In this document: in pieces, positions 8,668-17,688 of the stretch
How positions within the stretch are numbered: the stretch's first letter is position 1
Layout of the letters: each line of letters begins with the position of its first letter
Assembly (NCBI GenBank): GCA_003024985.2
Contig: PXIH01S0002336.1
Source: Euperipatoides rowelli
Taxonomy: Eukaryota; Onychophora; Udeonychophora; Euonychophora; Peripatopsidae
Direction: 5' to 3' (one strand)
DNA: 17,775 bases
Notes under the pieces: model-generated
The model's database searches: none
What the model was told of the DNA's origin: nothing
The model's input: the letters and a program-made list of their open reading frames with translations, nothing else
Made by a program: the position numbers and the translations under genes

Positions 8668-9366
8668 AAATGACATCACTCCCATCATGCATCATCAGTC
8701 ATGTGACCTGAAGGTCCACCTCCCTATTATATGTTTTTGCACATGTTTCTGCACATCCTATGATGACTTTTCTGGTCAGCCATCTTGGAATAGACCCGGA
8801 TAGGGACAAACCTTTTCAATCCAATCCATGCACATTAATTTTACGGATAATAGAGCTTTAAAAGCTTCAATATCTGGAAATAACAGAAACAGGAAGTTGG
8901 CCATCTTGGATTTTGAAAAGACCCAGATGGTTCCAGAAATTATTTCAATCCCATCATGCATCATAATATATCCCATCATGCATCAACATCTATCCCATCA
9001 TGCACCTAGAAAAGACCCGGATGTTTCCAGAAACTTTTGAAGTGGGAAGGTCATATGTCCCATCATGCATCATAATTCCAGCATGCATCATGATCATTGA
9101 TTAATCAATATCCCTTAATGCATCATAATAATCTGGATAATAGCTTTAAAAGCTTTAATATCCGGAAAAAACAGAAGCAGGAAGTTGGCCCTCTTGGATT
9201 TTGAAAAGACCCGGATGGTTCCAGAAACTCTTTTAATCCCATCATTCATCATAATATATCCCATCATGCATCAACATCTATCCCATCATGCACCTAGAAA
9301 AGACCCGGACAGTTCCAGAAACTTTTAAAGTGGGAAGGGCATATGTCCCAGCATTGCATCATAATA
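8668..9366 (+). repeat. Directly repeated subterminal sequence, including a 290-bp tandem duplication
   Basis: Two copies of a segment starting GGATAATAG(AG)CTTTAAAAGCTT lie at 8845-9080 and 9135-9366, a period of about 290 bp, and differ by scattered changes. Each holds two copies of a motif close to GCCATCTTGG...GAAAAGACCCGGATGGTTCCAGAAA, or its second half, which is also the outer part of the terminal repeat at 9541-9577. A further weaker copy is near 8779. Between them CCCATCATGCATCATAAT recurs many times. The left end of the element has a single copy, so the two ends are unequal. Confidence 0.8.
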
Positions 9367-9595
9367 ATTGCTTAATCGATATCTCACAATGCATCATAAT
9401 AATCGATTAATTGATCGATTAATCAATTATCTATCCTATAATGCATCATAATCCTACCCATAATGCATCATAATGTGATGTCACATGCTAATATATGGGC
9501 ATAGGATGGCAGCCTTCTTGGAATGTATGACATCACTTCTGGCCGCCATCTTGAAAAAACCCAGATGGCTCCAGAAACGACATTTATTATCTACT
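9349..9595 (-). repeat. Polinton right terminal inverted repeat
   Basis: This is the reverse complement of 618-863 along its length and ends in ...ATTATCTACT at 9595. It contains the GCCGCCATCTTGAAAAAACCCAGATGG outer motif, which is repeated several more times in direct orientation inside the element (see 8776-9366). Confidence 0.92.
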
Positions 9596-9601
9596 TAGCA
9601 A
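9596..9601. repeat. Polinton target-site duplication, right copy
   Basis: TAGCAA follows the CT end of the element and matches TAGAAA at 612-617 in five of six positions. Confidence 0.7.
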
Positions 9602-11482
9602 TATTATTTATTTCTAGAAATGTATATTAGGTCAAAATGATTTATACAGATCAATTTAATAATAAAAGTTTGTCTAAAAAGGTCCAGTCACAAGGTTATA
9701 GTCAATAAATTTCCCCAATTTCTCATTTCCAATAGCAACCATTGTCATTCTTGAAACCATTTATAACAACAAAATTTTTAATAAATTTTGTCTATCATAG
9801 CCCCTCCCCTAACCCTCTACCTCTTTTGTCCATTTATTTTTTAGAAAAATGAAAAACTGCTATTTTCTACCACGATTTAAAATATAAATCTCTTACGGTA
9901 ATATTTAGAAATATTCGAATGAACAAAATATTCAGAAAAACTGCTATTTCCCCCAACGATTTTAAATATAAACCTCTTAATGTTCTTAATGTTTCAAAAT
10001 ATTAAAAAAAAGGGTTTTCTGATCTGTATCACAGTATACATTATCATGTCTTATCTATCTATAATACTTAAAAAATGAATTTGTTTGTCTATCACGTTTG
10101 AAGCCACGTTAGTCTCATAAACATACAACCAATTACTTTAATGAATTAAATTATTTTAACTAACAGGGTAGGTCAGCAAACAATGGGGGTAGGGCAGGGG
10201 GAGCATTAATTTATTCCCATCATTTTTGATGGGCTTGTTTAATAATAAAAAAAATCTAATAATAATGTAATTTTTTCACTTGCTTAGTCATCATGAGATT
10301 TTAATAAAATTTATTTATTGATTTCTAATAATAAAATAACGTATGCCTATAACTATAAAAGTTGAGCGTTAAATTGCTGAATTATATAATAGGATGTTGG
10401 GACCTGGAGGAGCACTTTAGGGAGTGAAGGACCCGTCAACTTATTATTATTATTAATTGATAAATTGTAGATTTTGTTATTTTGGGATGTAATAAAACCT
10501 TGGTTTTTCCTGATTCATTAGAGTCCGTTTATTATATAAATAAATAAATAAATGTTTGAGCATCTGTAAGTGGTGAACTACGGTATGTCTGTAGGTAAAA
10601 TTATTGTAGACCTGACTTTTTCTGAAATGAAATAAATATTTTTCATTTCCCCCGACAGAATTTGCTAGTGCATAGATCATGCAACATAATTTATTTTCCG
10701 ATGCACAAATTTCCCATATTCATACATGCACACTTTACATCCAAAAATTGAATTTTTTTAAAAAAATTGCATTTACGAACCAGCCTACAATTTCATTTAA
10801 AAAGAACCCCGAACCTTAATCCTACCCTGACGCTAACTCCAAATAGAAAGCCTAAGTGATTACGTTTTTGATCCCTAGAGAAAGGCTGAATCAAATATGA
10901 TAAGCATATTACATTTTTTAATGAGTGTACAATAGTGTAATTAATTTTATCCAATTATTTTTAAAAAGGATCATTAATTTTAACCATACCCTGACCTAAC
11001 TCTTAAGAGAAAGACGGGTCAAAACATATGTAATTTTAAAAGGATCATTAACCTTAAGCCCGCTCTGACCCCAACTGTCACTGAAAAGCAATGTCACAAA
11101 ATATATTTTCTGCCTATACACACTATACATGTTACTCTGTGTGGCGTGTGCGAAAGTTTGTATGCGGGATGTATGCACGTGGGAAAATAAATGCAGGGTG
11201 TAAAATCTAGGCGCTTCTCACTTATTTGATATTATGAAATTTCATTTGTTCTCTAGTTTTTTTTCCTTCTATATTTTGTGTTAGAGGACGATGTGAGGCA
11301 CAACAGTATTTTTAAATGCTCAAATAGAGAATACATTTTTCAGACTTAACAAATCGCAATCATTTAATTTAAGAGTAAGGGGGTGAGAACATAGGCAAAC
11401 AATGAATTTTTACACTTACCTCTCTTTTAGGGAAATATCGGGAATTTCCTGTCTTATAAACTATTTAGTTGAGGGGAAATAA
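9602..11482. other. Non-coding AT-rich stretch with minor repeats
   Basis: No coding region can be supported. Seen: a two-copy tandem repeat starting GAAAAACTGCTATTT at 9851 and 9935 (period 84); three loose copies of a (A)AAGGATCATTAA..TTAA..(A)CCCTGACC(C)TAACT-type segment at about 10797-10850, 10966-11010 and 11036-11080; ATT and AAT microsatellite runs near 10441-10456; and a loose inverted pair sharing ATTTATTTTCC near 10690 and 11190. Small frames at 10477-10680 and 10996-11178 overlap these repeats and show no domain. Confidence 0.6.
9851..10010 (+). repeat. Two-copy tandem repeat, period 84
   Basis: GAAAAACTGCTATTT begins at 9851 and 9935. It is followed in each copy by a C/A-rich bridge, then ACGATTT(A/T)AAATATAAA(T/C)CTCTTA and a tail with TTTAGAAATATT or TTTCAAAATATT. 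Confidence 0.65.
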
Positions 11483-11484
11483 TA

Positions 11485-11580
11485 CAGGGTGATCAAAAGT
11501 CCTGCCATGATTACAAAATTAAATTTAAAAAATAAATGTAATTTACAGACATACCCTTTCCAGCATTACAAAGATCAAAT
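11485..11580 (+). repeat. Left inverted repeat of the Tc1/mariner-like element
   Basis: Pairs with 13004-13103 at roughly three quarters identity, beginning CAGGGTGATC and including GATTACAAAA and CAGCATTACAAAGATCAA. Confidence 0.8.
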
Positions 11581-11744
11581 GTTGATAATGTTAGGTTTTG
11601 TTAATCAATGCACATGACAATCAATTTTTCACAGACTACCACTTTGATAATAATTATTCATCAATCGTAAATAACTACTTATTGAAAACATAAAACTAAA
11701 CTTTAGTTTTAAATATTATTTATTAACCTGATCAGATAACATCT

Positions 11745-12098
11745 AAATCCAGATGGAATTGATTTACTATAATTTATTTGTATCTACAATCATCATCACT
11801 ATACTACAAAAATTTTACACACAACATAACACGTTATACAATACATAAAACCCACCGGAAGTTAATTCTCCCTGATTCAAAGTTGTTATGCAAAGTATGG
11901 CCACATATAAGATATTAATGATTAATTAAATTATACAATTATTAGTATTTGTACAAGTTTGCATTAAGATTAATAATTGTTATTATGACTATTATGATTA
12001 ATTAGATACACTATTGTTCCTAATACTTGATTAACATATTTACTTTAAATTCAAACAAATAATTCATTCATGTTATTCGTGTGCTTCCAGTTTCCCCC
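11745..12098 (-). repeat. Possible Ty1/copia polypurine tract and LTR remnant
   Basis: On the minus strand a purine run GGGGGAAA (12091-12098) precedes TGGAAGCACACGAATAAC (from 12089), a plausible polypurine tract and LTR start. About 345 bases on, TGTTATCTGATCAGGTT (11725-11741) resembles the TGGTATCAGAGC-type primer-binding site of copia elements. No second LTR copy is present, so neither boundary is proven. Confidence 0.25.
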
Positions 12099-12124
12099 AC
12101 AAGTGCCTTGAATAACTTAAGTTT

Positions 12125-12715
12125 AAATGTCTGATATTTAGTGACAATCTCTTGGCCGGGATCCCTTGTTCTTTCTCAGTGATCTCCTGGGCAAAGTATG
12201 ACTTCCAGGCTCATCCTCCTCCCATTCTGGCTCAGGATCAAGATTCCTAATGGGTATCTGATATGTTTATTCGCTAGGTTGCAGGCTAGTAATATCTTCC
12301 ACTGCGCAAATGACACACTGGTTGCATTGATATGCTGTCTCCCAGGGAGCCAGATATGGTAGCCTTTCTTATGTATCCCATAACCTACCAGAATGCCAGC
12401 AATGGCAATGTCTCCATATTTGATATCTTTCCTTTCGATATGTGGTCAAATGCTTGGCATCCAAAAATTTTGATGTGGCCCACATATGGAACAGTCCCAT
12501 TCCATTTCTCAAAAGGAGTCTTATCTTCTCCTGCATGCTTAACCCTATTATAAATATAGCCAGCTGTCAAGGCAGTCTCTCCACGTAAACTTGTAGGTGC
12601 TTGCTTTCCTTTCACCATCTTTCTTATCAGGTCTATGAGTCCTGTTTAGACTTTCAGATTTTTCATTCTGCTGTGGCATTTCTGCAACTGTGGTCTGGTG
12701 AGTTAGGACATTCGT
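12125..12715 (-). pseudogene. Ty1/copia integrase C-terminal remnant
   Basis: Part of the integrase core and C-terminal region of a Ty1/copia polyprotein, which would insert retrotransposon cDNA. It opens with HQTTVAEMPQQNEKSESLNR (about 12705-12645), the copia block holding the catalytic Glu (in KSES). After a frameshift it continues at 12618 as MVKGKQAPTSLRGETALTAG, then YIYNRVKH..KTPFEKWNG and HIKIFGCQAFDHI, all classic copia integrase blocks. Downstream come WLPGRQHINA and, in another frame, DPEPEWEEDEP and RRSLRKNKG, the linker that normally precedes the reverse transcriptase. No reverse transcriptase or RNase H follows; the sequence breaks off near 12125. The upstream part (gag, protease, first two integrase acids) is also missing. 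Confidence 0.85.
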
Positions 12716-12717
12716 TT

Positions 12718-12953
12718 ACAGGCTGGATTGCCTGATTAACATGATCAAGTGACTTACGAAATAGAAGGGCGCCAGTTCATGGATGGTCTGACACTGATCC
12801 AATACCTTTAAAGTTATTAAACCATCGTCTGATTGCCTTAACAATGCCAGGTTACTTTTCATACTCAATTCTGTATTGATGTTGCACTGTAATCAGAGGT
12901 TTTGTCTCAGCAAATGACAGAACGCAAAATGCTTTTTCTTGTAAAGTTGCCAT
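12718..12953 (-). pseudogene. Transposase N-terminus, DUF4817-like helix-turn-helix, truncated
   Basis: DNA-binding part of a transposase that would recognise the element's inverted repeats. From the methionine at 12953 the frame reads MATLQEKAFCVLSFAETK, then a segment with VQHQYRIEYEK, a stop, and KAIRRWFNNFKGIGSVSDHP. Known: the arrangement of a leading MATLQEKA, a Q-x-x-(Y/F)-R segment and (A)IRRW-x-x-x-F-x-x-(T/I)GSV is typical of DUF4817 / IS630-type transposases in arthropods. The Gly-Arg-Pro block that normally follows is broken by a TGA and a frame change. Near 12718 the transposase sequence ends and a Ty1/copia integrase begins. The methionine lies about 50 bases inside the right inverted repeat, the right place for a start. 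Confidence 0.75.
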
Positions 12954-13003
12954 TTTGTTCGGGTTGACCACCAATAATTTAGTTGGGCTAAAAAAAACTG
13001 TTT

Positions 13004-13103
13004 AAGTTGGTCTTTGAATGCTGCAAATGGTATTTTGTAAGTTACACATTTATTTTATCTTATTTTTTTTTTGTAATCCGAGCAGGATCTTGTGGTCCCC
13101 CTG
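13004..13103 (-). repeat. Right inverted repeat of the Tc1/mariner-like element
   Basis: On the minus strand it begins CAGGGGGACCACAAGATCCT and aligns with 11485-11580 over its length, followed by TA. Confidence 0.8.
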
Positions 13104-13105
13104 TA

Positions 13106-13183
13106 TATTTGAGTGAAAAGAAATCCAACTCCTCTTCAAATTTAAAGACAAGCTTTAAGTGAACTGGAGTCAGTGTAATATCT
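13106..13183. other. Short spacer between the mariner-like and gypsy elements
   Basis: About 80 bases. The minus strand is open here (EEELDFFSLKYTGGPQDP), but this is too short to assign and runs into the mariner end. Confidence 0.4.
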
Positions 13184-13447
13184 TGTGTTTATAAATAAAG
13201 ACTCATGAAACCATTATATTAAATATGATTATATATTTAAAGATACTAATGATTATACAAAACAAGTAATAAGAAATACAATTGTAGCCATCAATGTAGG
13301 CCGCCATTACTCGTATATATCTCACTAAAAACCAGACCCCAGTAATCGATAATAAACCTCTAGCCAAAACCCCTGGTGTTAGTCTTTTTAAACACACAAT
13401 TAACTAATAACACTATTTAGTAATATTACAGTTTCTAATATATTACA
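13184..13447 (-). repeat. Downstream (3') LTR of the gypsy element
   Basis: About 264 bp, TGTAATATATTAG...ATAAACACA on the minus strand, with TG and CA ends. 13184-13391 matches 17477-17688 closely, including the shared GTAGCCATCAATGTAGGCCGCC block. AATAAA-like signals and a TATATA stretch are present. Confidence 0.88.
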
Positions 13448-13460
13448 CTACTCCTTTTCA
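13448..13460 (-). promoter_or_regulatory. Polypurine tract of the gypsy element
   Basis: TGAAAAGGAGTAG on the minus strand directly precedes the TGTAATA start of the LTR, the place where plus-strand DNA synthesis is primed in LTR retrotransposons. Confidence 0.65.
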
Positions 13461-13499
13461 AAATTTTAAAACAACACAAGTCCAATCTTTCAAATTTTC

Positions 13500-16400
13500 T
13501 TCGCAATCTGGTGGGATTCCTTTTTTTTACAAAAGCTTCACCTTTACTCATATCCACTGGGGACCCTACAGCATCATCAGGATGGCTCAAGTCTCCAATT
13601 AAAGCATCAGACATCTAATCACCATCTCTCATCATGCTATTTTCTTTGCCGGTATCATCTTCACCAAACTGATCAAACTTTGTAGCAGGATTTACATCAT
13701 GTAATATTTTATCTGCTTGAACCGTAGATTCCTTTGACATGCCAATGGCTTACATTATATTTGTGTGTCACATTTGGTCGATATGCACAACTTGCTCCAC
13801 TCCATTTACAATTATTTTCCATGTCTTACTTGATTGATTTTCCTTCACAGTCCCAAAAGTCCACTTTGAAGCTTTCCCGTAGTTTCTAACCATTACTTTA
13901 TCATTAGGCATAAAACGGCGCACAGTAGTGTGTGTACGATAAACGCCAATTTTTGCTTCATCTGCATTTCTTCCACCTTTTCAAACGAATTTGAATTCAA
14001 CAGTGACCTCCTATTTCTGATCTCCCTGCCCAAAAACAATTTTGCCGGAGTGCACCCAGTAGTTGAATGCTTCGTTGGGTGTAGGATGAGGAGAAATCTT
14101 GCAATCTTCTGCTCAAGAGACGAGTCATCTGAACCATCAAGCATCATCTTTTCCAGTGTGAGCTTGAACGTCTGCACCGCTCTTTCCGCAGATCCATTTG
14201 ACTGCAGGTGGTACGTAGGCACTAGTGTGTTTTACCCTGTTGTTCGCCAAAAAATGTCCTGAATTTCTGAGCGGTCAATTGTGGACCATTGTCCGACATT
14301 AGTCGCATGGAAAACTGTATCTGGAAAACAATTCCCTACATTTTTCGATAGTGGCATGAGATGTCGTCGATGGCATTTTTATGACCTCAATCCACTTTGA
14401 ATAACCATCAACAGCTATAAAGAAAAAATGTGGACCCTTCTGTGCAAAATCCACGTGAAATCTTGGGCCAAGTCCATGATTGCAGAGGTCCTGTGGAAGG
14501 CAAATGTTGACTCGGCACACATGATGAACAAGAGCTGGCTATTTTCTCAATTTTCTCATCTAGACATGGCCACCATACATGACTCCTAACAATGGATTTC
14601 ATTTTAGTCATGCCGGGATGAAAATCATGGAGAAGTTCCAGGATATAACTTTTAAGTTTTTTTGGTATAATGACAGGCGTGCCCCACAACACACATTCAT
14701 TTTCAATGGACAGTTAGTCTTTACGTTTCAAAAATGTCTGGAGACCCTTTTCCACAATCTTTGGCCATCCATGTAGCTGATACTTAATTATGCGTCCAAG
14801 TGGAGCATCAGTGCGTGTTGCATTACTTATGTCTTTAGACGATATTGGCAGTTCATCAAGATAAATAATTTAAAATGTTTCTCTCAATATCAATGATGGT
14901 AGACATGTAAAGCCTTGACAAAGCGTCAACAATGGTATGGTCTGCACCCTTTTTATATTCAATTGTGTAATTTAACGATGCAAGCAGTAAAGCCCATTTC
15001 TGGATTCTGGCCACCATCAGAGCTGGCACAGCTGTTTTCGGGCCAAACAAGGTCAGCAAGGGTTTGTGGTCAGTGACAACAGTAAATGGTCTTCCAAAAA
15101 GATATTGCTAGAACTTTTTTAAACCAAAAACTATCGCCAGCGCTTCCCTTTCAACTTGGAGAGTGACCTGGATGCATAAGCAATTGGTCTGTCAGTTTCT
15201 CCAAACGAATGCAAGAGGATTACTCCAACCCCATATGGCGATGCATCACATAAGAGTTTTAGTGGCTTTACAGGATCATAATGAACCAACAAAGTTTCTG
15301 ACGTCAATAAATTTTTAAATTTTTGGAAAACAGACTCATAATCTTTTGACCATATCCACTTTTCATCTTTGTGAAGAAGAACATGAAGAGGGTGTAACAA
15401 AGTAGATGCTTCCAGGATGAATTTTACATAATAGTTCAACAGTCCCAAAAAGGATCTTAGTTGTGACACATCTTGTGGGCTTGATATGCACTTTATGGCC
15501 TCAATTTTCTTATCTGTTGGGTGTATACCATTTTTATCCACAATGTGTCCCAAATATTCTGCCTGTTTGTAAAAACAGGCACTTCTCAGAATTTAATTTA
15601 ACACCAAACTCATTTAATCATAAAAAAAACTTTACTTAGTGTCAACAAATGATCTTCTTCTGAAATTCCCATGACAAGGATGGCATCCTGGTAGCAGATC
15701 ACATTTTGCAGATCCTGCAAAATCTTATCTACGATGGATTGAAAAATGGAAGATGCATTTGTAATGCCATACAGTAATCTCGTAGGACACATTAGGCCCA
15801 AATGTGTATTGAGGGTCAAATATTCCTGAGCAGGGTTATCAAATTCCACCTGCTGATAAACATGTTTCATATCTAACTTTGAAAATATTATCCACCATTT
15901 AAAACACAAATTAATATTGTTGGGTAGGCAATGGGTATGCATCAGGAATTATATATGGGTTTAATGTGACTTTAAAGTCCCCACAAAGCCTTACCTTACC
16001 ATCCTTTTTTGGCACAGTTACCAAAAGGTGTGACCCATGTACAATGTTCTGTTGGTTTCCATATTCCAATTTGTTTTGCCAGGTTAATTTCATTTTCTAT
16101 GCAGGTTTAAGAGCATAGGACACTAATCTTGCCTTTTTAAACACAGGTTGCGGTCACAGACTCCAAACAGAACACTATTTTCTGAAATTAATGATTGCAA
16201 CGAAGGTTTATCCATATTTACCTCTTTTATGGAAAAAAATTTGTTCCAATCAAGCTTGAAAAATCTAATATAGTCTTTTCCAAACAGACAAGGTCTGTCT
16301 CCCTGCATCACTGCAAAATTAACAATTTTATCTTGCTTATCATACTTTACAGGAAGAGCAATATTTCCCACCACTGTGATAGCATTTTCATTGTAATCAC

Positions 16401-16500
16401 ATAGTTTAACTCCAGATTTTTTATAACTTCATTTTTTATATTTGTAAGTACCAAGTTTTCATTTAAAGTGGACACATCAACTGCAGAATCAACCACCATA
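13500..16500 (-). pseudogene. pol: Gypsy pol: protease, reverse transcriptase, RNase H, integrase, broken
   Basis: Polyprotein that would copy RNA into DNA and insert it. Protease: VVDSAVDVSTL near 16500-16470, with DSA where DS/TG-A is usual, and later CLFGKDYIRFFKLDW. Reverse transcriptase: LCGDFKVTLNPYIIPDAYPL (about 15990-15930), SKLDMKHVYQQVEF and LLYGITNASSIFQ. The YxDD box reads YQDA (15682-15693). RNase H: LLCDASPYGVGVIL and YASRSLSKLKGK, ending near 14880 with KKGADHTIVDALSRL. Integrase: H-x3-H-type zinc domain (HDFHPGM...CSSC), then the acidic triad as VDFA, SDNGPQ (14279-14293) and SNGSAERAVQTFK. A C-terminal basic region follows to about 13500. At least six frames are needed to read it. 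Confidence 0.9.
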
Positions 16501-16689
16501 TCCACTCGACACTTTTTAATGGTTACACTAATTATATGATCTGGGAATTTTTTAAATACGTGATTTATATTGTATTTTGAAAATCTATCAGTTTGTTCAA
16601 CCATATGGTTTACACTGTACAGAGAAAAATCCTCATCACTTTGTTTTACATTTTCACTTACCATCTTAGCTGACATGTTTTTATTTAAC

Positions 16690-17450
16690 TGCCCTCCCTT
16701 ACACACAGGTGAAATATGTCCTATTTTCGAACATTTGTGGCACACAGCTTGATATATTTGCATTTAGAGGCTAAATGGCTGCCATCACAACGATAGCATT
16801 TTTTAATATTATTAATAGCTGCTTTGTCGCCATTTTTTTAAAATTTACTATTTGTCCCACTTACCTTATGAACTGCATTAACATGTGGAACTTTTATATC
16901 ATCTGTACTTCTTTCCGCCATCTCCATAGCTAGCGCTATATCACAAGCTTCTTTTAACATTTAATTCCTTTTTTGCTAATAAACGCTTTTGTGTTATTTC
17001 ACATTTAATTCCACAGACGAATCTGTCACAGAGAGCTTCATGTTAAAAGTTTTCAAACTTACATGTAGATGCTAGTCTTTTCAATTCAACTACATATTGA
17101 GATATAGTTTCATTTTGATTTCTCTTTTGAAACCTGAATCGTTCTGCATTTATTACTGGTGTAGGTTTGAAATAGTTTTTTAAGACATCTACAAGATCTT
17201 TGTATTTCCCGTCATTTGGAGGCCCAGGCTACATTAAATACGTAACAATTTGTAGGCTCTTGCTCCAATTACTGAGAGAAAAACTGTGACTTTTTTTTCA
17301 TTAACACCATTTGCTACAAAGCATTGATCTAGCCTCTACACATATAACGCAAAATTCTCCTTGCTATCGTCAAATTTGTGTACTTGACCCAAACAGCAGT
17401 CATATGGAAGTCTAATATTTTCACTTACGAATCTTAAATAAGATGCTTTT
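16690..17450 (-). pseudogene. gag: Gypsy gag (capsid and nucleocapsid), broken
   Basis: Structural protein that would form the virus-like particle and bind the element's RNA. The N-terminal part has LGQVHKFDDSKENFALYV, then VFLSVIGARAYKLLR, and FRFQKRNQNETISQYVVELK, the pattern of the retrotransposon gag domain of animal gypsy elements. Two zinc knuckles follow: CYRCDGSHLASKC (near 16799-16760) and CHKCSKIGHISPVC (near 16745-16700), each with its Cys and His residues intact but in different frames. No clean methionine start remains; just after the LTR the frame is disturbed around 17460-17440. Gag continues into pol after the second knuckle. Confidence 0.85.
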
Positions 17451-17476
17451 TTGCTAATCCATCACCATCTTCGTCT
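17440..17476 (-). promoter_or_regulatory. Primer-binding region after the upstream gypsy LTR
   Basis: Directly after the LTR end (...TTATAAACACA) the minus strand reads AGACGAAGATGGTGATGG. In related gypsy elements the tRNA primer site lies here as a TGGCGACGAGG-like sequence, and this is a decayed version at best. The tRNA cannot be named. Confidence 0.35.
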
Positions 17477-17688
17477 TGTGTTTATAAATAAACTCGTGAA
17501 ATCATTATATTTAAATACTGTATGATTATATATTTAAAGATACTAATGATTATACAAAACAAGGTAATACGAAATACAATTGTAGCCATCAATGTAGGCC
17601 GCCATTACTTGTATATATCTCACTAAAAACCAGACCCCAGTAACCAATAATAAACCTCTAGCCAAAACCCCTGTGTTAGTCTTTTTAA
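17477..17688 (-). repeat. Upstream (5') LTR of the gypsy element, truncated at TTAA
   Basis: Matches the other LTR from TGTGTTTATAAATAAA to CTTTTTAA. The other copy continues ACACACAATTAAC..., but here the sequence changes at 17689 to CCCTGCGG. About 56 bp of the LTR start are therefore missing or displaced past the window end. Confidence 0.88.

Larger units (their letters stand above)
618..9595 (-). mobile_element. Decayed Polinton/Maverick element, about 9 kb
   Basis: Seen: inverted termini of about 246 bp (618-863 and 9349-9595), outermost bases AG at the left and CT at the right, flanked by TAGAAA (612-617) and TAGCAA (9596-9601). Inside lie a family B DNA polymerase, an A32-like ATPase and small Polinton-type proteins, all on the minus strand. 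Known: Polintons/Mavericks have long inverted termini, usually begin with AG, make 6-bp target duplications and encode a protein-primed polymerase plus a packaging ATPase. They are usually 15-20 kb. This copy is about half that and shows no recognisable integrase, cysteine protease, major capsid or penton gene, so it is either an internal-deletion derivative or a streamlined lineage. Every gene has frameshifts or stops. A TTAA-flanked MITE interrupts the polymerase. Confidence 0.9.
11485..13103 (-). mobile_element. Tc1/mariner-like DNA transposon, 1.6 kb, chimeric interior
   Basis: The left end begins CAGGGTGATCAAAAGTCCTGC at 11485 and the right end, read on the other strand, CAGGGGGACCACAAGATCCTGC at 13103. 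Similarity between the ends runs for about 96-100 bp and includes GATTACAAAA, AATAAATGT, ATACC and CAGCATT..AAAGA. TA dinucleotides abut both ends (11483-11484 and 13104-13105), the target duplication expected of the IS630/Tc1/mariner superfamily. Just inside the right repeat lies the start of a helix-turn-helix transposase on the minus strand, cut short by Ty1/copia sequence. No DDE catalytic domain is visible, so this copy cannot move by itself. Confidence 0.85.
13184..17688 (-). mobile_element. Ty3/gypsy LTR retrotransposon, degenerate
   Basis: Two direct LTR copies (13184-13447 and 17477-17688) enclose gag, protease, reverse transcriptase, RNase H and integrase in the Ty3/gypsy order on the minus strand. 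The inner LTR boundary at 13447 (TGTAATA) follows a purine-rich GAAAAGGAGTAG tract. The protein blocks resemble K02A2.6-type animal gypsy elements; this placement is from memory of the family. No env-like frame follows integrase. The element carries many frameshifts and two damaged catalytic motifs. The upstream LTR is cut at TTAA by another transposon, so its outer 56 or so bases and its target duplication are outside the window. The left flank alone cannot show a duplication. Confidence 0.92.

Noticed and set aside
8278-8688. 136-codon minus-strand frame over the TATA box
   Set aside because: It overlaps the promoter and repeated terminal motifs, has no domain, and an overlapping plus-strand frame is equally long.
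12332-12553. Plus-strand frame
   Set aside because: Antisense shadow of the copia integrase, whose minus-strand frame carries clear family blocks.
13203-13397. 64-codon minus-strand frame
   Set aside because: It lies inside the gypsy LTR, which is duplicated at 17477-17688 and is non-coding.
13930-14262. 110-codon plus-strand frame
   Set aside because: Antisense shadow of the integrase core.
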